64,000 nt of DNA from Dehalococcoidales bacterium. GTDB lineage: Bacteria; Chloroflexota; Dehalococcoidia; Dehalococcoidales; UBA3254. A program made the translations under genes and the position numbers. Location: contig JAFGOB010000039.1 in the NCBI GenBank assembly GCA_016926695.1, positions 1 through 64,000 on the forward strand, read 5' to 3'. The notes below the pieces were generated by a model. The model was given only the letters and a program-made list of their open reading frames with translations, was not told the origin of the DNA and ran no database searches. Shown here piece after piece: positions 15,708 to 25,044 of the stretch; position 1 is the first letter of the stretch; the number at the start of each line of letters is the position of its first letter.

Positions 15708-18062
15708 TTACCTCCCCCCCTCCAACATATCCCTGAACAGGATCATGTTTCCGGGACTATTTTTTACACTTCCTTCCAGGCTCCTGTTGAGAAGGAAATA
15801 CGAATCGCCTATAACGACGATTTTTCCTCTGCCATATTGTTTCACCACAGCTATTGGTGCGCCCCATTGCCCGGCAAATACTTTTGTGTCTATATCGTTA
15901 AAAACAACCGGCCAGGCTTCAGTAAAGCTAACGACATTATCATCCCTTTTCAGGTTTACCGGTCCCAGCGGCACACTGTCTATATAGAATCCCAACGATT
16001 CCAGCAGGGGCGCGACTGCTTCTTTCTCCTCCCAACCGACGCTGACTACCAGCGTTCCACCCCGGTCAACAAATTCATCTATTTCATCGATTTCTTCACT
16101 TTGGAAAGGTTTGATCGGCGCAATAATTACCAGAAGTCCGGCATTGCCTAATCTTTCTGCGGAGAAATCTCTCAGTATATACGGCAAATAGCCGTTTCGC
16201 ACCAGGTTATTTGAAAGCCCGCCCACAGAATCATCCTCCCAGCTCAACAGGTCAAACCTGCCGGTATGTGAATAATCAATATAAGCCGCATCCGCCCTGA
16301 CCACGCTTTCATCGCTTTCCCCCTGGATGGCTGCGGGTACAGTGACGGATACTATCAATGCGACTCCGCATATCAGTAAGGTAATCAGGCTCCATCTGGC
16401 CCTGGTCAGGAAAACAAGCACCAGTATAAGGCAGAGTCCGGCTGCTATTTTACACCATGTTGTCCTTCCCGGGACTTCATGGGATGCCAGCCGGCGGAAT
16501 ACTCCCTCCACGAATTCATAGGAAGTAAAAAGAGAGCCATTTTGAAAAGAAGAAGTGTCGCCGAATACCATCACTTTCCCGTTCCCGTATCCGTATTCAG
16601 CGGCTATGACCACATCCCCCATTTGTTCCCCCGGATCAAGTACCATGTTGCCTGTGAAGGCCCCCTGAGTATTTTGACGGTCCCCGCTATCCGAGTGAGC
16701 ATACCTGCCTGTTATTACAGGTACGCAAGGCGTCTGACAATCAAGCGAAGCCCCGATCCATATCTGTGTATCCGTTTCATCTTCAAGTCCGTATGTAACG
16801 GGATGAGGCGGGAAATGTAGAGAGCCTCGCCATCCGTATCTGGCCGGCCTGGCCGTGTCGAAGCGAAATTTTATGGGTACCGGTTCGAGCAGGTCATTAA
16901 AGCTGCCCATCAGTCCGCCGACGTCAGTATGATCACCCATTACAAGTAAAGAACCACCTTCCCGGACAAAATGCCAGACCGACTCCTTTTCATTTTCGGA
17001 AACAGGCTCTTGCAGGTTTATCAGTACGAGGACGCCGGTCTCCGCAAGATTGTCATCGTTGATGTTTGATATTTTTACTGTCTGGTAGCCTCTTGCTTCC
17101 AGATACATGGGAAGAAGCCCAAACATACCGCCGCTTTGCGGTCCGTACGCGTCATGAACGGGAATACGCCAGTCAAGCAGGCCTTTTTCATAAAAAGTGA
17201 CTTTTTCTTTATAACCTGCCGTCATCAACGTGCTGAGCGGTATATACATCAATAGAAGCGTAAAGATGCCGGCAGCCAGTTGAAACCAAAAAATTCCAGG
17301 AATTTTAAAGGATATTTCTCTAAACTCAATGTTTTTAAAATTATAATAAGTGGGTAACAGCAGAAAAAGAAACAGCACAGACTGTAAATATATAGCGTCA
17401 GCCGGCCACCCAGGCTGAAAATACCTTACAGCCGAAGACATAAAGGGGTAGATCAAGAGATAAACAAGCTCGGCAATAACCAGAGATAATAACAGTAAAA
17501 TAAGCCTGGCAATCTGCCTCTTCCGGCTGAAAAGAAATGTGACCAGGTAGAGAATGGCAAAGAAAACAAGAATATAATAACCAAAGGGAGTAGGGCCGAA
17601 AATCACGCCATTTTGTCCTGTGCCTGCAATAAAACCGGAAACGGCGGTACACGATTTATATAATACCCACCATACCTCAGGGATGTAATCCGCCAGAAAG
17701 ATTACAAAACTGAAAAGTAGCGTTGTAATAGCTAAAACAGGTAATTCTCCCGTTTTATTCTCGTAAAAGCGCTGTACAAGCTCCAGGAATACAATCAAAA
17801 TGGAAACACCCGCCAGCCGCCCGGCAGCCGCCGGAATTCGGCTGAACAGGACAAACAAGACCGCCAGGATTATCAGCACAGAAATATTTTTTAAAATCCC
17901 TGATTCTTTTCCCGGGGAATAGTAAACAATAAGCAGTACTACAAACAGAGCTATGGCAGTGATATCGGCCAGTTCCCTGGTAACAGGCAACAGACTTCCG
18001 GTCATGAAGCCCAATATCAATAATAAGATTATCGACACTGCTAATCTTTTCATATCAGGCAT
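15708..18062 (-). CDS. Polytopic membrane protein with two GldG/DUF4350-like extracytoplasmic domains (A)
   Basis: A 784-residue protein with the same plan as its downstream neighbour: about eight N-terminal membrane segments (to ~290), a soluble domain with WHFVREGGSLLVMGDHTDVG and GNGKVMVFGDTSSFQNG, a membrane pair near 540-590, and a second soluble domain with IDEFVDRGGTLVVS and RGKIVVIGDSYFL. The GD(H/T/S) turn after GGxLxxxG is shared by both proteins and suggests a common ligand-binding or structural loop. No Cys nucleophile typical of active amidotransferases is evident in these domains. The start may be this ATG or a second ATG three codons in; neither has a strong Shine-Dalgarno. It heads an apparent operon with gene B and perhaps the repeat protein. 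Function unknown. Confidence 0.78.
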   Translation of the reverse strand: MPDMKRLAVSIILLLILGFMTGSLLPVTRELADITAIALFVVLLIVYYSPGKESGILKNISVLIILAVLFVLFSRIPAAAGRLAGVSILIVFLELVQRFYENKTGELPVLAITTLLFSFVIFLADYIPEVWWVLYKSCTAVSGFIAGTGQNGVIFGPTPFGYYILVFFAILYLVTFLFSRKRQIARLILLLLSLVIAELVYLLIYPFMSSAVRYFQPGWPADAIYLQSVLFLFLLLPTYYNFKNIEFREISFKIPGIFWFQLAAGIFTLLLMYIPLSTLMTAGYKEKVTFYEKGLLDWRIPVHDAYGPQSGGMFGLLPMYLEARGYQTVKISNINDDNLAETGVLVLINLQEPVSENEKESVWHFVREGGSLLVMGDHTDVGGLMGSFNDLLEPVPIKFRFDTARPARYGWRGSLHFPPHPVTYGLEDETDTQIWIGASLDCQTPCVPVITGRYAHSDSGDRQNTQGAFTGNMVLDPGEQMGDVVIAAEYGYGNGKVMVFGDTSSFQNGSLFTSYEFVEGVFRRLASHEVPGRTTWCKIAAGLCLILVLVFLTRARWSLITLLICGVALIVSVTVPAAIQGESDESVVRADAAYIDYSHTGRFDLLSWEDDSVGGLSNNLVRNGYLPYILRDFSAERLGNAGLLVIIAPIKPFQSEEIDEIDEFVDRGGTLVVSVGWEEKEAVAPLLESLGFYIDSVPLGPVNLKRDDNVVSFTEAWPVVFNDIDTKVFAGQWGAPIAVVKQYGRGKIVVIGDSYFLLNRSLEGSVKNSPGNMILFRDMLEGGR

Positions 18063-18224
18063 TCCAAAAAATGTGTAATATATCCTTCCCTGCTGGTTTG
18101 GATATCTTATTCAATAGAGATTTGATTGTATTCCGGGATCGGTAGGTATCATAAAAATATCCTGCTTATCGATTGCTCTATTATAGTATTTTACGGTTTT
18201 GATGTCCTGTTCTTACTAAACTAC

Positions 18225-18253
18225 TTGATACTACCATCCTATAAGACTATAAT
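18225..18253 (+). promoter_or_regulatory. Strong sigma70-type promoter of the GYD gene
   Basis: TTGATA at 18225-18230, a 17-bp spacer and a perfect TATAAT at 18248-18253. The GYD-protein start codon is 45 bases further on. Confidence 0.8.
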
Positions 18254-18297
18254 AAAAACCCTCGTACCATATTGAAAAAATTAAAGGAGGATATTCG

Positions 18298-18621
18298 ATG
18301 GCTTATTACATGTTACAGGTTGCTTATGATTCCGAATCGCTGGCTTACCAGATCAAGAATCCGCAAAACGTTGCAGAGCGGACAAAGGCCGTAGTTGAAA
18401 AGCTTGGCGGCAGGCTTGAGTGTACATATTACTCATTCGGCGAATATGACCTGGTACAGATTATAGAATGTCCCGACAACATCAGCGCGGCTTCCATACC
18501 GATAGTCGCCGCCTCCGGTGGTGCGATCAAGGCAGCCAGGACCACGCCTCTCTTGACTGTGGAAGAAGGAATGAAGGCTTTTAAAAAGGCAGCCGATGTT
18601 ACCTACAAGCCTCCGGTATAG
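18298..18621 (+). CDS. GYD-domain protein
   Basis: A 107-residue protein of the GYD family (ferredoxin-like alpha/beta small domain), recognised from YMLQVAY, the VEKLGGRLECTYYSFGEYDLVQIIE core with the GEYD variant of the GYD signature, and the VAASGGAIKAARTTPLLTVEE segment. Length is standard. AAAGGAGG lies before the ATG. It is monocistronic with its own strong promoter. The family has no firmly assigned function; this is a small cytoplasmic protein. Confidence 0.9.
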   Translation: MAYYMLQVAYDSESLAYQIKNPQNVAERTKAVVEKLGGRLECTYYSFGEYDLVQIIECPDNISAASIPIVAASGGAIKAARTTPLLTVEEGMKAFKKAADVTYKPPV

Positions 18622-18705
18622 TCTAAACCTCAGGTATAGGACCGATACACGGTGTATTCCCCAGGTTTTCCATTATTATCATGTTATGTTTTTTGGGGGG
18701 GATAG

Positions 18706-18725
18706 CCGCACGGCATGCCGTGCGG
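18706..18725. repeat. Perfect 20-bp palindrome
   Basis: CCGCACGGCA joined directly to TGCCGTGCGG, preceded by a GGGGGGG run. It lies after the GYD gene. With no loop and no T-run it is a poor intrinsic terminator; it could be a protein binding site or a cruciform. Confidence 0.6.
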
Positions 18726-18752
18726 TAGGGGGTAAGGCCATCTGGTAAAACA

Positions 18753-18798
18753 GGACCGGTAAGTCTCAAGATCGAAAAGACCCGAAACTTGCCGGTCC
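18753..18798. terminator. Probable bidirectional terminator
   Basis: GGACCGGTAAGT (18753-18764) pairs with ACTTGCCGGTCC (18787-18798) with one mismatch. Short T-rich stretches follow on both strands. It sits between the convergent GYD and aldehyde oxidoreductase genes. Confidence 0.6.
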
Positions 18799-18824
18799 GT
18801 TTATCATTATCTATCCGGAATTTA

Positions 18825-21479
18825 TTACTTTGATTTAGCCAGGGCCGCTTTCACCTTATCCGGTGTAGCCGGCAGATCGTAAATCCAGACACCGCAGGCA
18901 TCTTTAATAGCGTTTATAACGGCCGGAGCGGTTGACGTCATGGTCATCTCACCGATACCGGTCATGCCCAGCGGACCGCGCAGACGCGGAGTCTCGCGTA
19001 TAATATATTCCACATCGAATGAAGTTGCGATAGTGGGGAACTTGAAGCTTATCCAGTCTTTGGTCTTTCCATGGACATATTCCTCACGGAGAGCCCAACC
19101 CACGCCCTGATCCATTCCGCCCTCATTCTGGCCTTCGAAGTTCTGAGGATGAATTATGGGACCTGAGTCCACGGCAGATGTCATCTTGATAACCTTGACC
19201 TCACCGGTATCGGTATTAACCTCAACCTCCGCTATCTGGATATTATGTACCTGTGAATCATAGCCTGAGCCCTGTCCGGTCTTGGGGTCCAGATTACCGG
19301 CCTGGATTACTTTATCACCAACATAGCGGACAGGTTTTCCGGCCTTTATCAGTCCTTCATAGGTCGAAGCGCCACTCTCTTTCATGGCTTTCTGCAATTT
19401 TTCAACCGCATCTACCAGGGCGCCGCCGCACATATAGGTTATACGGCTGCCGCCGGCCGCGCCGGTATGAACCGTTTTATCCGTATCCCGGGTATATACA
19501 CGTACTTTATCGACAGGCAAATTCAGCATGTGAGCGGCTATTTGTTTGAGCATGGACTCATTGCCCTCTCCGGGATCAGCCACGGCGCCGTATATGGTCA
19601 CGCCGTCATCCTTGTCCATTTCAATGGCAACATGGGCGTCATCCCCGAATTCGGCAATGCCGAAAGAAAAACAAGCCAGCCCGACACCTCTTCTGATATT
19701 ACCTTGCTTGAAAGCGGAGGCTTCTTTTTTGGCCTTTTCGTAATACGGACGGACAGCATCGCAAAGCTCCGGGAAGGGCCACTGCTCGGCCACATTCCCC
19801 ATTGAAGTGGCTTCCCCTACCTTCAGTGAGTTGATTTTCCGGATTTCCAGCGGGTCCATGTTCAGTTTTTCAGCCAGCATATCCATGGCGCATTCCAGTG
19901 GCAACGCGGTCTGGGGTGGTCCGGCTCCACGGGCAGCACCACCGCTGGCATTGTTGGTATAGGCCATGTCGGCCTTGGCGTAGACAGTGGGTATTTTATA
20001 AGCTCCGGACAACATCTGGAGGCTGCGCATGGGAATAACCGGGCCTGTTATAAAGTAAGCACCCTTGTCCACTACAAATTCGTTAATGCACCCGGTCAGG
20101 AGGCCCTTTTCATCAGCGCCCATTTTGATCTTCATGTAGTAGGGATGCCTCTTGGAAGTGATAAGCATGGACTCTGTCAGACTGGGGATATAGCGTGCTG
20201 CCTTTTTAAAATGGACGGCAGCCGCTGCGGTTATAGCTTCAGAAGTGATGGCAAGTTTGATGCCGAAATGCCCACCTACAAAAGGCTCTTTATAGCGGAC
20301 TTTATCCCATCCAACCGCCTCACTTATCTGTCCGGCATGACCGTGTATCATGATGCTGCGGCCGACTACCACCAGTTCAGCGTCTTTACCTTCTCCCTCG
20401 AAATAGGCCAGACAGGCTTCCGGTTCCAGTGGGGCCTGATGGTTCATCTGGGTGGAGAAGGTGCCTTCAACCACCACGGCAGAGTTAGCCAGGGCCTTCT
20501 CGGCATCTCCTACAACCTGAGGTTGAGAATAACACAGATTGGGCGAGTGCTTGTGAATTTGATATGCGCCCCCAGCCAGTGATTCCTGAGGTGTCATCAT
20601 CACCGGCAGCTTTTCATATTCCACTTTAACAGCGGCAGCAGCGGCACGGGCCTGATCGCGGGTCTTTGCCGCCACGATAGCGATGGGATCGCCCAGGGTC
20701 CTGACCACATCTTCGCACAGTACCGGCTGGTCGGCTGCAATAAACCTGATGCGATTGGTACCCTTGATATCATCGGCTGTCATGATTCCGGCTACACCGG
20801 GCATCTTCTCTGCGGCTGCTTTATCGATAGACTTTATTTTAGCGTGAAACTCGGTGCTTAGTACCGCCGCCAGCTCCAGCACATCATCCATCTTGATATC
20901 AGCGGTGAATTTTGCCACACCGCAGGCTTTAAGGATTGAGGAGGAACGGGGATGCGAGACACCGAAAGCTTTATTACTCAGCTCCTGACGTATCTTTGCA
21001 GGAGTCGTCTCATTTCGCAGGAAACGGCCTGCTAACAGAACGCCGTCGATTATCTTTCTGTAGCCTGTACAGCGGCACAGGTTACGGGCAAGAGCCTTCT
21101 TTATCTCCGCGACACCGGGATTCGGGTTTTGATCGAGTAACGCTTTTGTTGCCATTATCATGCCGGGAGTGCAGAAGCCGCATTGTATGGCGCCTGCTAG
21201 AACAAAGGCCTCCTGAATCAGGTGCGGGTTCTCAGGGGTTCCAAGACCTTCAACCGAGATAACTTCCGATCCGTCCATATCCACCACTTTCTTCAGACAT
21301 GAGCGTACCGCTTTCCCGTCTACCAGCACCGTACAGGCCCCGCATTGACCTTTTCTGTCACAGGATTGTTTAGTGCCTGTCAGACCAAGGTCTTCTCTCA
21401 GCAAATCCAGCAGGACTTTGTTCTCGTCAACTGAAAATTGCTTTTTTACACCGTTGACCGTAAGGGTCACATTTTTCAC
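18825..21479 (-). CDS. Molybdenum-dependent aldehyde oxidoreductase, fused 2Fe-2S and Mo subunits
   Basis: An 884-residue xanthine oxidase-family enzyme resembling the single-chain aldehyde oxidoreductase (Mop) of Desulfovibrio in length and layout. The plant-type 2Fe-2S domain has ligands C40, C46, C49 and C61. The helical second 2Fe-2S domain has C100, C103, C135 and C137 (QCGFCTPGM, NLCRCTGY). The molybdopterin domain runs from ~170 to the end and contains the late GIGEMTM motif that holds the catalytic Glu. There is no FAD domain, so electrons must leave through the Fe-S clusters to an external acceptor. GTG start with AGGAGG upstream. No cofactor-maturation gene is adjacent. Expected to oxidise aldehydes, or hydroxylate a heterocycle, in the cytoplasm. 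Confidence 0.93.
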   Translation of the reverse strand: MKNVTLTVNGVKKQFSVDENKVLLDLLREDLGLTGTKQSCDRKGQCGACTVLVDGKAVRSCLKKVVDMDGSEVISVEGLGTPENPHLIQEAFVLAGAIQCGFCTPGMIMATKALLDQNPNPGVAEIKKALARNLCRCTGYRKIIDGVLLAGRFLRNETTPAKIRQELSNKAFGVSHPRSSSILKACGVAKFTADIKMDDVLELAAVLSTEFHAKIKSIDKAAAEKMPGVAGIMTADDIKGTNRIRFIAADQPVLCEDVVRTLGDPIAIVAAKTRDQARAAAAAVKVEYEKLPVMMTPQESLAGGAYQIHKHSPNLCYSQPQVVGDAEKALANSAVVVEGTFSTQMNHQAPLEPEACLAYFEGEGKDAELVVVGRSIMIHGHAGQISEAVGWDKVRYKEPFVGGHFGIKLAITSEAITAAAAVHFKKAARYIPSLTESMLITSKRHPYYMKIKMGADEKGLLTGCINEFVVDKGAYFITGPVIPMRSLQMLSGAYKIPTVYAKADMAYTNNASGGAARGAGPPQTALPLECAMDMLAEKLNMDPLEIRKINSLKVGEATSMGNVAEQWPFPELCDAVRPYYEKAKKEASAFKQGNIRRGVGLACFSFGIAEFGDDAHVAIEMDKDDGVTIYGAVADPGEGNESMLKQIAAHMLNLPVDKVRVYTRDTDKTVHTGAAGGSRITYMCGGALVDAVEKLQKAMKESGASTYEGLIKAGKPVRYVGDKVIQAGNLDPKTGQGSGYDSQVHNIQIAEVEVNTDTGEVKVIKMTSAVDSGPIIHPQNFEGQNEGGMDQGVGWALREEYVHGKTKDWISFKFPTIATSFDVEYIIRETPRLRGPLGMTGIGEMTMTSTAPAVINAIKDACGVWIYDLPATPDKVKAALAKSK

Positions 21480-21785
21480 ATTCCTACCTCCTAATTGCAG
21501 ATTTTATCTTAAACAGTCTCTAATAGTCTCAAAAAAGGAGAACAGAGTACGGTCTGAGAGATAAAACAAATGGCCAAGCTAATGTACTATATGTGCTATT
21601 TCTATTGGAACATTTGTTAATAAAAGTATCATATATGTAAAATAATGTCAATTATCGTTCAGACCTGGAGGTGTTGGTACGGCATGATTCCAGACATACC
21701 TGTGCATGCGCCTTCCTAACTCTGTAGCGGAATACATGAGACCAACCGTTATATACTGCTATAATAGTGATAAAGAGGTGCTGAT
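21480..21785. other. Divergent promoter region, 306 bp
   Basis: It lies between the leftward aldehyde oxidoreductase and the rightward dehydrogenase. On the minus strand TTGACA (21654-21649) is followed by AT-rich sequence but no good -10 at 17 bp. On the plus strand TATAAT is at 21760-21765 with a weak -35. Promoter assignments here are tentative. Confidence 0.4.
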
Positions 21786-22757
21786 ATGTCCAGACCGCGA
21801 GTCTTCCTAACCAGAAAAATATTCCAGTCTGCCCTGGATAGAATCGGTATAGCCGCTGACATGGATGTCTGGCAGGATGACCTGCCGCCGCCTCGCTATG
21901 TGCTTCTGCAAAAAGTTAAGCATACCGACGGCATCCTGACAATGCTTAGCGATAATATCGACGCAGAGCTTATGGACATGTCCCCGAGTCTGAAAGTCAT
22001 CAGTAATATGGCGGTGGGTTACGATAATGTAGACGTGATCGAGGCAGCAAAACGCGGTATACCCGTTGGCTATACACCCGGAGTCCTGACTGAAACAACC
22101 GCCGATCTTGCTTTCTCACTGCTGCTGGCGGCAGCTAGAAGGGTTGTTGAAGCAGATAAATATACCAGGAACGGTCAATGGCGGACCTGGGGTCCTATGA
22201 TGATGCTGGGACAGGATATACACCATGCCACACTGGGCATTATCGGCCTGGGACGTATCGGAAAAGAGGTGGCTAGGCGGGCTGCGGGATTCGACATGAA
22301 GATTTTATATTTCAGCCGGACTCGAAAAACCCCGGATGAAGAGCGCAAGCTGGGTCTGGAATATACCAGCCGGATGCCGGATCTTCTGTCCAGGTCCGAT
22401 TTTATCAGTATTAACGTGCCGCTGACTGCTGAGACATATCATCTTATCGGTCCGGATGAATTTGCCCTGATGAAGTCTACAGCCTGTATCGTTAATACTT
22501 CACGCGGAGCAGTTATCGACCAGCAGGCACTTTACACAGCTTTAAAAAGTGGAAAAATATCTTCCGCCGCAATTGATGTCTTCGACAAGGAACCCATACC
22601 TGTGGACGACCCTCTGCTGGCATTGCCAAACATCACCATCACACCTCATATAGGCAGTGCCAGCTTTCAGACCCGTACAAAAATGTCCTTGATGGCTGCT
22701 GATAATCTCCTGGCGGGTCTGCGTGGTGATATTCTGCCAAACTGCGTGAATCCATAG
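21786..22757 (+). CDS. D-isomer 2-hydroxyacid dehydrogenase (glyoxylate/hydroxypyruvate reductase type)
   Basis: A 323-residue NAD(P)-dependent dehydrogenase. The Rossmann motif GIIGLGRIGKEVARR is at 151-165. The catalytic triad is Arg240 (NTSRGAVID), Glu269 (FDKEPIP) and His288 (TPHIGSAS). The spacing is that of glyoxylate/hydroxypyruvate reductases. AAGAGGTG precedes the ATG. It would interconvert a 2-oxoacid and a D-2-hydroxyacid, the same class of substrate that the GlcD-like FAD enzymes in this window could oxidise. Exact substrate is not determinable. Confidence 0.92.
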   Translation: MSRPRVFLTRKIFQSALDRIGIAADMDVWQDDLPPPRYVLLQKVKHTDGILTMLSDNIDAELMDMSPSLKVISNMAVGYDNVDVIEAAKRGIPVGYTPGVLTETTADLAFSLLLAAARRVVEADKYTRNGQWRTWGPMMMLGQDIHHATLGIIGLGRIGKEVARRAAGFDMKILYFSRTRKTPDEERKLGLEYTSRMPDLLSRSDFISINVPLTAETYHLIGPDEFALMKSTACIVNTSRGAVIDQQALYTALKSGKISSAAIDVFDKEPIPVDDPLLALPNITITPHIGSASFQTRTKMSLMAADNLLAGLRGDILPNCVNP

Positions 22758-22791
22758 ATCAACGCATATTCGCCTTACGATACCTGTAAGA

Positions 22792-22812
22792 CTGCCCGTA
22801 AATTCCGGGCAG
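22792..22812. terminator. Hairpin between convergent genes
   Basis: CTGCCCG (22792-22798) pairs with CGGGCAG (22806-22812) across a 7-nt loop. It lies between the dehydrogenase and radical SAM genes. There is no T-run on either strand, so it is only a possible terminator. Confidence 0.4.
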
Positions 22813-22821
22813 GATAAACGG

Positions 22822-24225
22822 TTAAGCTTGGAATGAATTAACTCCGCTATTACGGATGACTTCCATAGGCGGCTGCCTGAACTCCATCCTCCCTGGCGGT
22901 TTTCCCTCCGATAGCCGGATAAGCGACAATAGTTGAGAATAGCCGTTCATGATTACCTCATGATCGAAATTTCTGGTTTTAAAAATGGTCGTTGCCGGAC
23001 TGAAATCCTCCCTGTCATCCGCGGTTAGAGTTAATCCCAGCTCATTCCTGTGTTGCATGAAGCGGCTCCCCGGAAAGACGTTCAACAGTGCTGGGACGAC
23101 CTTCTCGGCACCGGCGTCATACATACGACATATAAAGTCCAGCGTCTGGTTGAAGGTCTCCTGGGTTTCGCCGGGGAGTGGATAAACCACATTGAGTACC
23201 GGGATAATACCTGCTTTTCGGCTCCAGACCACCGCCTGTTCTATCTGCTGAAGGGCGATCTTCTTTCCCAGTTTATCCAGTAATTCCTGGGACCCTGACT
23301 CCATGCCATACTGAATTTGCGTGCAGCCGGCATCCCGCATCGCCTGTAATATTTCAGGTGAAACGGAATCCACGCGTGAGTTGCAGGTCCATCTAAGTTG
23401 GCCGCCCAGAGTCCCCGGGACCTTTATCCGGCTCAAGCTTTCGCAGATCGATAGTATTCTCTGCCTGTCATAAGTTATTGTTTCATCGGCAAAATAGAAG
23501 GAGCTTAACCCGAATGTATCTATGCACATCTTGACTTCGGCTATAACACCGGCTGCGCTGCGGACCACGCAATTTTTACCCATGATGCTCGGACCGGCGC
23601 AATAGCCGCAGGCAAAGGTACAACCCCGGCCGGTCAGAATGGTCCCGGGTTCCTTGTAAAGGTGGAGCGGCATCAGTTGACGGGCCGGGAAAGGCAATCC
23701 GTCCAGATCGCTTATACGCTCTCTTACCATGGCAACTGTATTATCATTGCCCGTACGGGACACCGTGCCTCTGATAATATAGGGAGGAGAAGCCCCGCTG
23801 GATACAGCCTGGCATAACTCTAAAAACGATGATTCTCCTTCGCTGCGAACAACCACGTCAACAAAGGAGTGGCTTAATGCCTCCTGGTAACATATGGTAA
23901 CATGCGGACCTCCCATACAGACCAGGAAATCGGGTGAAATTGATTTTGTCACTTTTGCGATGCGTAATCCGTTTGTAAAAGCAGTAGTATTTACGGAAAT
24001 ACCCACAATTCCGGGCCGTGTTGCAGTCAGCGTTTTCTTATAAGACTCAGCATCGATATCCTCGATGTTCATATCCATGATTTTTACATCAAAGCTGTGC
24101 CGCAAAAGCGTAGAGGCCAGATAACCCAGTCCCAGCGGAGGAAAAGCTGATGATTTCCCCCTATCCCTTTCAGGCGTACTGGAAACAGTCGGCTGTATTA
24201 ACAGCACTCGGTTTCGGTCAATCAC
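22822..24225 (-). CDS. B12-binding domain radical SAM protein
   Basis: A 467-residue protein with the BchE/P-methylase-type plan. The N-terminal cobalamin-binding Rossmann domain (~1-150) has PPLGLGYLASTLLRHSFDVK and VCMGGPHVT. The radical SAM domain follows, with the cluster motif CTFACGYC and downstream FYFADETITYDRQRILSIC. The C-terminal part covers residues ~390-467. The GTG start has no strong Shine-Dalgarno. It stands alone on its strand, so the substrate (methyl transfer, ring formation or other C-C chemistry) cannot be inferred from neighbours. Confidence 0.9.
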   Translation of the reverse strand: MIDRNRVLLIQPTVSSTPERDRGKSSAFPPLGLGYLASTLLRHSFDVKIMDMNIEDIDAESYKKTLTATRPGIVGISVNTTAFTNGLRIAKVTKSISPDFLVCMGGPHVTICYQEALSHSFVDVVVRSEGESSFLELCQAVSSGASPPYIIRGTVSRTGNDNTVAMVRERISDLDGLPFPARQLMPLHLYKEPGTILTGRGCTFACGYCAGPSIMGKNCVVRSAAGVIAEVKMCIDTFGLSSFYFADETITYDRQRILSICESLSRIKVPGTLGGQLRWTCNSRVDSVSPEILQAMRDAGCTQIQYGMESGSQELLDKLGKKIALQQIEQAVVWSRKAGIIPVLNVVYPLPGETQETFNQTLDFICRMYDAGAEKVVPALLNVFPGSRFMQHRNELGLTLTADDREDFSPATTIFKTRNFDHEVIMNGYSQLLSLIRLSEGKPPGRMEFRQPPMEVIRNSGVNSFQA

Positions 24226-25044
24226 ATTGTCTACCGTCCTCAGTCCGGCATTACTAAAATCGGCTCGTTCGTTTCTTCACTGCCGTTTATTGCTGTATCA
24301 GGAGTGTTTAAATATGTCCGGGTACTTTCGGGTGTACTTGGTTGTTTTTCCAACTTGAATTTACAGTTTCGATTGTCACCGTACATATTCCCTGAATCTC
24401 GAGTACCTGTGAAATGAATAAAATATATCTGGATATATACAGGCTTAAGTAAGCAAGCGTACTATTCGCAGGATGATGAGCTGATTTTAATGATACTTAT
24501 ATTAGTATACTGAATTCAGGAGGATTGTCTAAAATTTATCATATTAATACGAACTAGTCAATCATTACTTTAGTATGACAATGTCTTTATATTTTGATTC
24601 GTGCCATCTTATATCCCGAAATGTCCGGGAAATACCGGCGATCATTTTTATGCGGACTATCCTATTGATTAAACGACTACCACAATATTTCGGGAAGGCA
24701 TATATGACGTTAGTGCAAAAAGCTCTGTTATTCAATTATATAACCACTGTGGGTGTCGTGCTGGATACCGACGCTTCCTTATCTTCCGTCGGTCAGCATC
24801 CTCAGGGCGGGGTGGATTTTGATTTTTATACCTTTTTGCAGGACAGCCATATATTGTCACAGAGGTTCATTTCCTTCACCGGGCTGTCTCCGCTGCCTGC
24901 TTTGGCTCTGTAATAATACCACACAATAACCCGGCTGATCCGGCAGTATATATCCATTGCGTACTTTCCCGTAAAGATATAAACTATTAAAGTTGATCTT
25001 GGCAGAAACCGGTATACCCGGTTCGGGTCAAGGGAGTATATTTT
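24226..25044. other. Long AT-rich intergenic region with two hairpins
   Basis: 819 bp between the leftward radical SAM gene and the rightward STAS gene. A frame of 112 codons (24575-24913) is open but resembles nothing I know, has no ribosome binding site and is probably not a gene. Two strong inverted repeats lie inside: TGCTG-gat-ACCGACG with CGTCGGT-CAGCA (24759-24798), and GACAGCC with GGCTGTC (24842-24888). They could be a structured 5' leader or a decayed gene. No clear promoter. Confidence 0.45.

Noticed and set aside
13200..18062. The two large membrane proteins as active class I glutamine amidotransferases
   Set aside because: The GATase-like domains lack an evident nucleophile-elbow Cys and His-Glu pair; the GldG/DUF4350-like structural similarity is a better reading.
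24575..24913. Open frame of 112 codons in the large intergenic region
   Set aside because: No ribosome binding site, no recognisable family, and it runs through two strong hairpins. Kept only as part of the intergenic description.
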